A model generated the notes under the pieces. It was not told the DNA's origin, searched no databases, and worked only from the letters and a program-made list of their open reading frames with translations. From positions 9,555,525 through 9,619,524 of the forward strand of contig JAJEKV010000017.1 in the NCBI GenBank assembly GCA_021234155.1: a stretch of 64,000 nucleotides of DNA, given 5' to 3'. This document shows, one piece after another, positions 54,476 through 64,000 of the stretch (position 1 is the stretch's first letter; the number at the start of each line of letters is the position of its first letter). Source of the stretch: Isoetes taiwanensis (lineage: Eukaryota; Streptophyta; Lycopodiopsida; Isoetales; Isoetaceae). A program made the position numbers and the translations under genes.

Positions 54476-55914
54476 ACCTGTGCTGGCTTTTCTCATTTGG
54501 GTTCGTTGAAAAGTTACCTTGGTGGTTGTTGTGTAAGCTTTAGTTCGAAAACTCTGAAACCCCTCTTGCTGTTGCAGTCCACAGAGATGGGGAAGCGCTA
54601 TTGCAGCCTTGCAATCACGAATAAGACGGGCATACCCATATTTCTTCTATCTCATATTTCTACCCGCATTTCTACTTAAATGTTCTTGTTGTAATGCAGG
54701 CTAAAAATTTCTACTTAAATGAAATGTCGCTGCATGCAACACATGTATTCTGTGGTTTCAGCGATTCTGTTGCTGATGCAGCTATGGATGCAGCAATGTA
54801 TTTCATTCACAAAGCATGAAAATGAAGAAACAAGAAGAAGATTTGTAGTATGAATCTTTGTGTTGTGAAATTTGTACTTTTTCTCGGCCCTGGACGAGTT
54901 TGAGAAAGGAGTTGTCTTGATGTTGTGGTCATAACTATCTTATGGGGAGCATACCTTTCTCGGTTTACCTTGAACTCCCAAAGATATCAGGTCCAATGAT
55001 GTTTCTAGTTCCTGAGAAAATAATTGCAGTACTTTCAATTCGTTGATTATGACTTTGCTTTGTGCTCATGGGGAGGTAATCTATGGGCCCCTCTGCTGTT
55101 GGTTAAGCACGTTGTCTTGTGCTAGTGAAGCAAGATCCAGCTAAGCCCATATAGCTAGCAGGAAGTTAGATTAGAGATTTTGAGTTTCCTTTTTGGTTTC
55201 TAAGCCCAGGCGGGATGAAATTTTGTGCTCCCAATGCAGCGTCTTCTCTGTTAGGTTTCTTTTTGAAGCATTTTACTTCACAGTTTTTACGCTCATGCTA
55301 TACTGATGGAAATTTGATTTGGAAATCAATTATGTCATCCTGTATCATCTAGTTTGTTGCCAGAAAGCCTTTTGCAGTTCCATTTAGCATACATATCTTA
55401 GAGTTGTCGTTCATTTAGCTTAATAAATTTAGGAGTTGCACTTACAGATCATGGAAGGATAAGGATATCAAGCCTACAAGCTGGTATTATCTGCTTATCA
55501 TGTGAAGCATTGACGTTCTTGGACTTGTTTTCTGATTGTTGGTGTGGAAATTTTTTACATTGCTGATGAGTAGTGCCCTCCTCCAAGTTTGTACCATACC
55601 AGCTGGCTACATGAAATTGAACTAATGTCTACTACTCACACGGAACAATTTGATGTCCTTACATTTGTCATTTGTGTGGAATTTTTTACATTGCTCATAA
55701 ATAGTTTTATCTAGATCAACAGGTCCGATAACATGTTTTACCATAAATAATGTAATATTATTCTATAATATTTTAACTTGTGCGTTAAGATTCTCTGATG
55801 GTATGGCAGTGTTTACTGATGGTGTGGCACTTATGTACTTACATAAACAACCTCTATAGTGTATATTTCTTGGCACCTACACACTTACATAAACAGGCTA
55901 ACTAGCCCATAAAG
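54476..55914. other. No gene recognised
   Basis: AT-rich DNA. Short motif-free ORFs only. GGAA(A/T)TTTTTTACATTGCT occurs twice (55546, 55678). Confidence 0.45.
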
Positions 55915-56290
55915 TTTACCTATGTTTGCTTTAGTTAGGGCCCGAAGGGCCCAAAAAATTTTTTAATATAACAATCAACACACAACTACCATTAATATTA
56001 TTAACACAAACCATTGCATTTGACAATTTAAGTTAAAATCCCCCTTAAACCCCCTTTGGTTTGGGTGCATATTTACAGGGGGGGTTACGTAGGGCAGCGA
56101 GAGCCCCAAAAAATTTACAATACATGTACAAAATTAACACCATTGAGTACATTCTCTCAAACCTTATAGTATTTTGCAAACTTTAATATACAGTATACAA
56201 AAACTTATACATGCATACCCCACAAACGAGGATCGCTATGTACGGTCCAAATCTTGGAATAAAGGGCAAATATGCCCATCCGACAGCTCT
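55915..56290 (+). repeat. Dispersed repeat A, longest copy
   Basis: Starts near AGGGCCCGAAGGGCCC (itself a 16-base palindrome). It runs through ATATAACAATCAACACACAA, CCCCCTTTGGTTTGGGTGC, GGGGTTACGTAGGGCAGCGAG, CTTATAGTATTTTGCAAAC and CATACCCCACAAACGAGGA to CCGACAGCTCTCGTTG. The blocks recur at 58265-58575 (near identical, cut off after ACAGTATAC) and, rearranged and inverted, at 25960-26290. Confidence 0.85.
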
Positions 56291-56304
56291 CGTTGTACTG
56301 TTTT

Positions 56305-56400
56305 CTTTAAGGTTTTCATATGATTTGGTGGCCGTATTCATCTAGGTGTACTAAATAGTATTTCTAGAGTGCACCCTTTTGTTAGCCGTTGATTTTAGAA
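56305..56400 (+). repeat. Dispersed repeat B, diverged copy
   Basis: TTTAAGGTTTTCATATGATTT, GTATTCATCTAGGTGTAC, TTCTAGAGTGCACCCTTT and GCCGTTGATTTTAGAAAAGAG parallel 53185-53300 with many changes. It ends directly before the SEC23-like fragment. Confidence 0.6.
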
Positions 56401-56521
56401 AAGAGGGCAAATCCTGTGGTGAAGGCTTTTGTGTGGATTAGGGTTTGGTCTGCTTTTTTTTAGGGTTGCTAGGTGGAAGAGATTTTCTATATGCCATAAT
56501 CGAGGCTTGCTCTTCAGTCCA

Positions 56522-56860
56522 GAAGAGATGAGATTGGGTAAGGCTAGCATTAGGAAAATGCCATGGGGAGTTTCCGTTACTCCTCTTGCAGCTTTGGACG
56601 AAAGGGGTAATCCAGCTCTTCAAGGTAAAGGTGGGCACCTTCTTCCCCGTTGTGAGAGCTGCTTTGGGCTTACATTAATGGTCTTTGCGACTTCCGATCG
56701 ATGGGCATGGACTTGTGTTCTTTGTGGGTCCGTCAATACCTTCTCCGGACATAGAAGCAAAGACGTTATGATTCCCCGTAAGGTTTGCCGAATTTGTCCT
56801 CTTCTTTTGTGGATCTCGAATTTTCGGTGGAATGCCTTTACGGGTAGCGTGATCTTATGT
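56522..56860 (+). pseudogene. SEC23-like N-terminal fragment with frameshifts
   Basis: From 56558 the frame reads MPWGVSVTPLAALDERGN, then GGHLLPRCESC (about 56633-56662). The adjoining frame supplies AYINGLCDF (56668-56694). The first frame resumes with DRWAWTCVLCGSVNTFSG (56696-56750). A third shift gives LSSSFVDLEFSVE (about 56795-56833). This order matches the start of plant SEC23/SEC24-family COPII proteins: PWG-x-x-VTP, a zinc finger with CxxC and a distal CxxCG, then SSFVDLE. Three frameshifts, and no continuation into the trunk domain, mark it as a fragment. It is preceded by a dispersed repeat, so element capture is possible. COPII function is known for the family only. Confidence 0.6.
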
Positions 56861-58083
56861 TCATTTGGACTTTTATCTCACCCCTTCCGATTGCGAGAAC
56901 ATGCACAAGATAATGCCGATGATGAATTCTCACAAGGCAAGTGTATGTTCTTTGCCGTTGATTTTCGGTACAATTCGCGGTTGATTTCTCAGGTACAATT
57001 CGCGACGGATTATGCTCTTTGATTCCTAAGTAGGTTTTAGACCAAAGTTTCACTCTTTGGTTATAAATCAAAACTACGCCTAGCTACGGCGACCCCAGGC
57101 CCGTCGAAATTTAGTTTCATGATGCTAGATATGTGACATCTGATTTGTATTCTTTGCATAATAAAGGCAAGCAAAAATCTTAAGTACATTTGTTATCTGA
57201 TTGTAAGGTAAAGCCGATAAGCAGAAGAAACAAAAAGTAGATGTAGACTGTGGCACTTTCGGGCCGGGCTTCAATTGGCTTATGAACAAGATGCGGCTAG
57301 TGTACTAAAATTCGTAACTTCGATGCGTAAGAAAGCTAATGAGCTACTTATTCATTTGAAGAAGGTCCGCGACAAGATAGACAAGCACCTTGCAAGGGTG
57401 AAAAAACATGTCTTCTTATGCTGGTCCTCTCTAAACTTGCTCTACAAATGTGTTGGCATATCTCTATGTCTTATTGTAGCTGGAATTCTGTGAATCCTGG
57501 CTGTCATAGCAGGGATTTTTTGCATTTACTTTCTTAAGCTTTATTGTAGCTTTATTGTAGCACAATGCAGTAGATTTGGCTTTCAAGATGACTCAATATG
57601 CTGGTCTGATCATTCTCCAACCATGTTCTGTCACACTGTTATTTCTTCTTGCCAAATCTATTCATAATGATAACTTTGGTTCATCTGTGTTAGATCTTGC
57701 AGAAGCAGATTGAAGAGGTCAAGAAGCACCAATAACAACCGGCAGGTATCCGGCAAGCAAGTTAGAACTTATTGGTACATCACAAGGGTTTTGGTTTACT
57801 CCATCATTCAGGATATTTTATGTCAAAGTTCCAGAGAATATTGTGGCCAATACATTCCAATTGCTCTTTTTTGTACTGTCCAATTGCTCTTTTTTGTACT
57901 GTTTGGCTTAACTGCCAAATTAATGGTTTCTTGTGGAGTTGCAATGGCCTATACTAGCAAAAGATTGCTGTTTGTGTGATTTCTTTCTAAATCCCAAATT
58001 GTTGAAGAGACTAGCAACAACATATTTCTGAATCTGTATCATACTACTTCAATTCCTTATTTCTATTGCTCTGTTCATAGGAT
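56861..58083. other. Unassigned; one helical ORF at 57275-57493
   Basis: ORF 57275-57493 reads LKFVTSMRKKANELLIHLKK then VRDKIDKHLARVKKHV, strongly helical with a hydrophobic tail. A short segment QKQIEEVKKHQ ending in TAA follows a TCTTGCAG acceptor at about 57699. They could be exons of one gene, but I cannot identify a family or bridge them. Confidence 0.25.
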
Positions 58084-58205
58084 TGGTTGTTCTTACATTC
58101 TACACCTTTCAATTTTCTTCAATTTTCTTCAGACATGCTTTTCCTTGGTTGTTCTTACATTCTACACCTTTCAATTTCTTCAATTTTCTTCAGACATGCT
58201 TTTCC
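58084..58205. repeat. Tandem duplication of about 61 bp
   Basis: GGTTGTTCTTACATTCTACACC through TTCTTCAGACATGCTTTTCCT occurs at about 58084-58145 and again to 58205. The only difference is the number of TTTTC repeats. Confidence 0.85.
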
Positions 58206-58264
58206 TCGCATTTGTTGCCATAATATTTTCTGTGGCATTTGCTCATTTGATTTTTAGTAATTAA

Positions 58265-58575
58265 TATTTAGGCCCATAACATTTACTTATGTTTGCGTTA
58301 GTTAGGGCCCGAAGGGCCCAAATTTTTTTTTAATATAACAATCAACACACAACTACCATTAATATTATTAACACAAACCATTGCATTTAACACATTTTAA
58401 TTAAAATCCCCCTTAAACCCCCTTTGGTTTGGGTGCATATTCACACGGGGGGTTACGTAGGGCAGCGAGAGCTCCAAAAATATATTTACAATACATGTAC
58501 AAAATTAACACCATTAAGTACATTCTCTCAAACCTTATAGTATTTTGCAAACCTTAATATACAGTATACCATTTT
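58265..58575 (+). repeat. Dispersed repeat A, truncated copy
   Basis: Near-identical to 55905-56200, including AGGGCCCGAAGGGCCC, the AATCAACACACAACTACC block and GGGGTTACGTAGGGCAGCGAG. It ends after ACAGTATACC, where the longer copy continues into CATACCCCACAAACGAGG. Confidence 0.85.
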
Positions 58576-59461
58576 CCCTGCTTTTATTTTTAACTTCATG
58601 TGTGTAGAATATTTGGATATGGAACTGCTTGGTTGCATACCTTTTGTTGCCAGCCTATTCTTTGTATTTGTAGATTCTAACAATCCCTCTTGACAACAGA
58701 AGGCAAGACATATTATATTATCTTCTCATTTATATCACTAACTACTAATAGATTGCCTTCCTTATGAAACGTAACCAACACTGCAGCAGTATTTGCCTGA
58801 ATATGTTGGATCTGAAGGCAAATACAGGGTCCTTAGAACTGGATATGGAGGAAATGATCTGATGCAGAGCGACAATGGGATCTTTTGTTTGGTATTTTAC
58901 GAGTTCAACAACAATCTTGGAAACGCGTGTCGGCATGTTTCCATGCTAGGAACATTCCTATATACAGAATAACAAGGGTATAACACATGGACGTAAATCA
59001 CCAAGTAGCTTTTTATGTCAAAATTTACTTTAGATAACAAGTGGTTGAAATTCTTAGCTGTTAAACAAAATTTATATTGGATAATTTTTAGTTCTAACAT
59101 CGTAAATATTGGACATGGTCATGTTTAAGCCAAATCACAAAAACTCTGCTAAGTTCACAAAAGCACCACCATTTGCAACTTTTTTGCCCCCAGTATATAC
59201 ATGATAGATTCGTATGCAAAGAAATATGGTATATACATGGTATATACATGATACATTCGTATGCAAAGAAATATGGTATATACATGAGATAGATATATAT
59301 ACAGGGTTTCTCTTTAACAACCTAATGTCAAAAAGTAATAGAATGCTAAAAAAACATTTTTACCATTTACATCATCTTTCATCAAATTTCATATTAGATA
59401 TGCAAAAAAAAAAACTTAGGATGTCATCTCATAGACATGAGAAAAGCAGATCATATTATAT
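58576..59461. other. No gene; fold-back copy and a tandem duplication
   Basis: ACGCGTGTCGGCATGTTTCC (58923 on) plus AGGAACATTCC copies the right half of the palindrome at 7953-8093. ATTCGTATGCAAAGAAATATG followed by GTATATACATG is duplicated at about 59208-59239 and 59255-59286. Confidence 0.6.
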
Positions 59462-60309
59462 TCATTGGGACAAACTAAAAATGGAGCAATGAACTCCTTT
59501 ATTAACTTCCAGCAAAAAGGAGCATGGTCTCTTATTGCCCAGTAACTGTAATAAGTTCTTTTGAGGTTCAGGAGGTGGGATCTTTGGCACTGTCACAGTC
59601 AATATTCCTTCCACACAGCTAGCTCCCACCTTCTCAAGATCTGCATCCCCAGGCAAGGTAAATTTTCTCATGAATTTGCCCACTCTTCGCTCCATCCGCA
59701 AAAATTTCCCTTCATCCTCTTTGCGCTTTCTTTCAGCAGTAATTGATAGAACATTTTCATTCTCAATTTGCACCTGCATTGCATCATATCAGGTTACTTC
59801 TCAACCTCTAAATCCTGAAGCAAACAACACCTCAAACAAAACCACTTACAACAAGCCAAGCATACTAACTACACTTCAAACAAAACCAGCAAAAGCAATG
59901 GATCTTTTAAGATCACTACATAGAGAAAAATATATCATGCATATTTTCAAATAGATCTTATAACTTATTTCACACTAATTTAAATCTGGACCGTATTTCA
60001 GACTATAAGTCTGGAACCCTAACCTAAAACTTCTCTCTGAAATTTTCTTTTCACTTTGCATATGCCATCTCCTTGTATATCCCTAACATCTTCCTAAATC
60101 TTTCTGACCAGTTTGGACATGCTTACCTTAATGCCACTGGATTTTAAGCCAGGCATATCAGCAATAAATAGATACTTGTTTGGGAACTCTTTCACATCAA
60201 CAGGGGTCCCGGCCATGGCTTTAGTATCCGTTACATATGTCCTAGCAGGAACATTCAAAGACCTTTCCATCTCATCCGGGATGTTAAGAAGTACGTTCAG
60301 AAAATCCAT
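59462..60309 (-). CDS. Class II small heat-shock protein (HSP20), two exons
   Basis: Small HSPs are ATP-independent chaperones that hold unfolding proteins; class II is cytosolic. Exon 1 is 60309-60127 (61 codons) and exon 2 is 59773-59462 (103 codons plus stop), with GT-AG borders in phase 0, giving 164 residues. The class II N-terminal signature is present: [17 protein letters not shown] then [16 protein letters not shown]. The alpha-crystallin domain continues with [29 protein letters not shown] and [14 protein letters not shown]. The C-terminus is odd: after PPPEPQKN the family's usual I-x-I/V anchor is absent and an unrelated tail (about 30 residues) follows. The intron, splitting the domain after GLKSSGIK, is unusual, since angiosperm class II genes are typically intronless. 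A heat-shock element lies upstream. Confidence 0.9.
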
Positions 60310-60451
60310 TCCTTATGCTTCAAGCTCAGGGATATGCTTGAAATTCGGGTTGGCAATAATGTAATAATCGGTTCGGTGCCTCGATTGCCCACAGAATAAA
60401 TGTGTTGCCAAAAAAGAAAAATCCCGCTGTTTTGGCGTAATTAATTCAAAG

Positions 60452-60505
60452 TTTATACTTTTGAACTCGGGCTCGAGAAAATGGAGGTTTAATTTGGGAA
60501 TCTTC
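60452..60505 (-). promoter_or_regulatory. Candidate TATA box and heat-shock element of the small HSP gene
   Basis: On the minus strand TATAAA lies at 60457-60452, about 145 bases before the start codon. About 40 bases further upstream is GAAGATTC (60505-60498), the paired nGAAnnTTCn core bound by heat-shock factors, with a third imperfect unit beside it. Spacing and order fit a heat-inducible promoter. Only two units are clean, so affinity may be modest. Confidence 0.5.
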
Positions 60506-60519
60506 AATTAATGTATCTT

Positions 60520-62045
60520 CTACAGAGCTGAACGAGTCTGGCAACTGGATAATGTATAACAATAAAGGCCAAGTGATATGGCAAAGCTTTGATTTTTCCT
60601 TCCGAGGTTATACTCCCATGGCAGAGCCTTGCAAGTCCCTCCATGCCGATGAGCTAAAAAACTCTTCAACCGGAGAACGGGAGATCTATCTTGCAACTAT
60701 TGAACATAACAGTTGGTTTTCTATCTCAACATAACGTGCAAAGTACAACTTTATTTTGTTAAAGCCTCCGATTCGATCTTTGCAAGCAAGCTTTGCTCAT
60801 CTACAAACCCAATAATCTTGAAATAAGTTTTGCGATTCTAATATTTCTTCAACCCGCAAAGGGCGAGTCTTTGGTTACCGTATGGCAATGGCGGTGACAT
60901 TGAGCTCCTTCCGTAAAACCCATCCGGATGGGCTTATTAGGAGATGGAGTCGCTGCGCTTATCATTGGATCGCACTGTTCCGAAATCGAAAAACCCCGCT
61001 TGAGCCGCATTGGTCGGGAGAATCCATAGTTCCGTAGGAGCGGCGGGCAATCTTGGGGCATTTGCGAGAAGCAGGGCTTGTGTTTCACCTTCTCAAAGAT
61101 GTTCCCGAACACAGAAGAAGAAATAACAGAGGATAAAAGGCAAAAAAGGGCATACCATTGCCGGAATGTTGCTTGGTAGGATCAAGAATATTGTCCCAGA
61201 ATTTTCCCTTTTGCAAGCTTTCTCCAAAACTTAGAACATTTGGCAGCTTGGCTTGACTATGGCGGAGAAGTGCAGATGCAGAGCTCACCGACCAGAGCAA
61301 ATCGAAACTCGTTGGCCTTGAACAGCAAGCAATAGACAGATAGTTTTGATCTAGGCAGGCCGGATTTAGGCCAGTAGCCATGTAGAGCTTCAAAACATGC
61401 TGACATGAGCAGGCAAGGCGTCGCTTGCCATAGCTGGAGCTCGCAACCTCTGTTCCAAAATGATATTGTCTCAAAGCTTCCGCCTTGGCTATGGTGTCAA
61501 AATAAGAATTAAAGAAATGTACCTGAGTAGCCTCATGTTTGAACCGGTGAGCCGCTCTCCTGCTTTCAGACCAAATTTTGCTTGAAAGAAAAGCCTCGAA
61601 CAGTCAAATAGTCAAACTTACCACGTGTCAGCGGGAGGTCGTCTCAAATAAATCGCATCAAATAAATAGCTTAAATGACACTGCTTTATATATGAATGAA
61701 AACCAACCCATATGTAAATCTATATATACATTGGATAGAAATTGTATATGTAATGCATTTGCTTGTAATGCAAGCGAAGATTGTACCTCTTGGATACTTG
61801 TAGGGATGTGTTGGTACAAGTGGCATGCTTATAGTCAAGATCACTTATAATACCAAATGCAACCTTACATTTAGCATGTTATGAAATAGTGTAAAGTGAC
61901 ACTAAATCGTAGCAACTTCATTTTGTTTCCACGTATTTCTAACTACACACATGAAATCTTGAGCGGATATTTTATAAATTGTCGATATTTGGGATTTTGA
62001 CCCACTAGATTTCTTTTGGCCACGTGTTTTCGACTATACACATGA
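60520..62045. other. No gene recognised upstream of the small HSP
   Basis: A GC-richer block at 60849-61480 has minus-strand ORFs (60849-61112, 61085-61474) with some coding character (for example PIRMGFTEGAQCHRHCHTV) but no family motif. The ACTATGGCGGA word near 61256 resembles CTATGGCGG words in the MULE interior (36868, 36952). A captured fragment is possible. Confidence 0.35.
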
Positions 62046-62048
62046 ACT

Positions 62049-62091
62049 CTTTTTTTTTTTTTTTTTGGGAGGGGGGGGGGGGGGGGGGGGG
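62049..62091. repeat. Homopolymer junction, poly(T) followed by poly(G)
   Basis: About 18 T, then GGGA and about 20 G. Such a run is prone to polymerase slippage, so its exact length is unreliable, and it may mark an assembly or sequencing weak point. Confidence 0.8.
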
Positions 62092-62099
62092 TGTTGTGT

Positions 62100-63128
62100 T
62101 TCAAATTGTTGAAATTTGGAAATTTGAAACCCATCTGATGAAGTTTATGTTCAACTCGAGGTTCATTTTACACTGCTGATTCTGCAGTGAACATGGTCTT
62201 TTAGCTCTTTAATGGAATCGTCTTTCAGTGCGGTGCGTTTACTTGATACCTAAATTCTACTCTACACACGATTCCACAACTAGTTGCTACTTCTACAAAT
62301 AGTCAAAGGCGAGTATAGGGGCGACTATTGGCCCGACTATGCTTGAAAGGAACATGCCATTTAAACAAAATCAGAATAATTTATCTAATGACAAAACTGA
62401 AGAAAACCTTGAATTTTTCTCATGAATAATGTGTAACATAATAAAATAAGCTTTGATATTTCCCAAGAACATATATCTAATTGATATTTTTCCAAAAAAA
62501 TTATGGTTTTATATCCAATCAAATTAACATTCTGCAAACGTGAAGCAGGTGGGCTCTTTGTTAGTTTATATGTTGAAGGGCATAACTATACAGAAGTAAT
62601 ATTGTATTTGTAGATGGCTAAGTATGAAGGAGGATGGGAAAGTGTATTGTGTTCTACTTTAAAGGAATTGTTCAACAGAGTGATGCCTCAATTGTTATAC
62701 GCCATTTCAATAAGCTAAATGAAGACAGAAAGACTTTGAATTTTCAACAAAATGGGCCCCTTCTTTGCATCATGGCGAAACCAATTGGTTTAGAAGTTCC
62801 TTGTTTATCCATTTTATTTACGCCACGAATTTGCTATACAATAAAAGCCAGTGCGTTTGTACTCATTATTAATATAAAGAAAGTAGTTCTTCTATTCCTA
62901 ATAGTTACTAAACAACCAAATGGATATTATCTTACCTGCCATAATTTCAACCCTATTTTGTTCCAATATCACAAAAAATGGTTCATCGCGCAAAATGTAT
63001 AATTATATGGCCATTTTGCTATGGTTTGCATATGATTCTGTTGTTGTATTTGTGTGAGGGTATGCCAACAGTATTTATAGAGCCCGTGTTGTATATCTTG
63101 TTAGTTTGCACTCCCAACCTATGGTTTT
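62100..63128. other. No gene recognised
   Basis: AT-rich. ORF 62634-63002 (122 codons) has hydrophobic stretches but no motif or clear coding bias, and I would not call it a gene. Confidence 0.4.
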
Positions 63129-63228
63129 GGCATGCACGCGTGCATGCATGCACAAAGTGCATGCATACCATGCATGCACTTTGCAATGCATGCACACAGT
63201 GCATGCATACCATGCAATGCATGCATGT
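63129..63228. repeat. CATGCATG (RY-type) palindromic cluster
   Basis: About 100 bases contain at least ten GCATGC/TGCATG words, including GTGCATGCATGCAC, TGCATGCATACCATGC twice and CATGCATGTTG. CATGCA is the core of the plant RY element recognised by B3 factors (ABI3/FUS3/LEC2). The cluster is also a tandem repeat (AAAGTGCATGCATACCATGC and CACAGTGCATGCATACCATG) that can form hairpins. Whether it regulates anything cannot be told from sequence. Confidence 0.8.
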
Positions 63229-64000
63229 TGAGTCTCTTTCGTACTTAACACCATGCAAGGCACATTGCTTACTTGTTTTTGCGGCCATATAGGTATTTTC
63301 ACATAAGAGATATACAACATTTATCTTCACGGTAAATTGCAGATTAGCTTTGTTTGTATGAGAGCGAGAATTCACAAATTCCCAGTTCATATAAATATAG
63401 CTTATTATGCTCGAGTAGCAAGCTGCGATACTGCGTTCATGCAGGCAGCAAGGTCCAGTACTATGTTCATGAGAATCTCGTTGCTTTTGCTTGTATTTTA
63501 GTCCTTCAAAGAAGAACAGAAGGATATACCTCGCAAAGCATAATTTGTAAGCCCTTTCGTCATGTGCATCCACCTGAAGAAAGCTTTGAAGTAAGTTTTG
63601 CCAAGTTGTATGATTGCATAGTTGTGATTTGCGTGTTGGGCAAGGGTTATTCCAGAGAAGATCAAAGTTGCAAGTTGTAATAAGCTAACTTGCTACCAAT
63701 GGACAAACTTACTTATAGGATGTTCTGAAATGTAATTCCAATTTGTATTCTGAATGCATAATAATATTATTATGCATATATTGGCATACATTTTATTATT
63801 ATTTACACATTTGTTTGTCAACTTGTGATATAAGCGTAAGATTCATGATTGTTATTGCTTTCCTTTATTTGTTTAGTTTATTATTTGCTACAAGGTTGCC
63901 TTCGACTCTAAACATATTTCAATGGTCTGGGAGGCCATGGTATATTTCTAAGGTATTTGAGGCTGCAAGGCAAAAAGAGGGTGTGCTTGAATAGGGATAT
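63229..64000. other. No gene confirmed; possible exon at the window edge
   Basis: Short segments with plausible coding character occur, such as KPFRHVHPPEESFE before GTAAG (about 63551-63592) and FATRLPSTLNIFQWSGRPW (about 63885-63945) before GTATTT. No family recognised. Any gene here would continue beyond the window. Confidence 0.25.

Noticed and set aside
54200-57500. Joining the helical ORFs at 53.9-54.5 and 57.3-57.7 kb into one gene
   Set aside because: No supported splice path, and the SEC23-like fragment and dispersed repeats lie between them.
62634-63002. 122-codon ORF as a small membrane protein
   Set aside because: Composition matches the AT-rich background, and there is no motif, recognisable start context or neighbouring exon.

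Overview
The window looks like nuclear DNA of a land plant. It is AT-rich, intron-containing and gene-poor, and most of it is transposable-element debris. Three genes have plant-type exon structures that I could follow splice site by splice site: cyanate hydratase (minus strand, 6.1-6.9 kb), a sulfite exporter TauE/SafE-family membrane protein (plus strand, 39.7-41.4 kb) and a class II small heat-shock protein (minus strand, 59.5-60.3 kb). The remaining coding signal is broken retroelements, a hAT-type transposase and decayed gene fragments. The composition and LINE type suggest a seed-free plant such as a fern, but that is only an impression.

Layout. 1-9.7 kb: Ty1/Copia fragments, including primer-binding sites, gag and a decayed reverse transcriptase lying just past the last located cyanase exon; cyanase with a duplicated 51-bp upstream block; a large palindrome; and an ORF resembling the N-terminal domain of Crypton/KIAA1958-type tyrosine recombinases. 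10.2-11.1 kb: an eroded histone H3-like reading frame behind a charged low-complexity leader. 11.3-19.3 kb: a GC-rich LINE broken by frameshifts and split by a TIR element that carries a BED/DUF659 hAT transposase; the 3' piece of the LINE is now inverted. 20-22 kb: a tandem array whose units each contain a GGATCACACC hairpin. 23.1-31.1 kb: an 8-kb region bounded by CACTA-like inverted ends and inverted subterminal arrays, with a 2.7-kb minisatellite inside. 31-34.7 kb: non-coding debris and a Copia gag. 35.4-36.3 kb: a non-autonomous hAT element with an 8-bp target-site duplication. 36.5-39.0 kb: a Mutator-like element with a 10-bp target-site duplication and a 16-unit subterminal array.

39.7-41.4 kb: the TauE/SafE gene. 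42.2-43.2 and 51.7-52.4 kb: two copies of a homopyrimidine tract. 43.4-51.5 kb: scattered exon-like ORFs that I cannot name. 53-58.6 kb: dispersed repeats and a frameshifted SEC23-like fragment. 59.5-60.5 kb: the small HSP with a plausible heat-shock element and TATA box. 63.1-63.2 kb: a dense CATGCATG (RY-motif) array.

The three host genes have no evident functional link (cyanate detoxification, sulfur-anion or related export, protein homeostasis). The theme of the window is element-on-element insertion, inversion and capture. I found no rRNA, tRNA or CRISPR feature.
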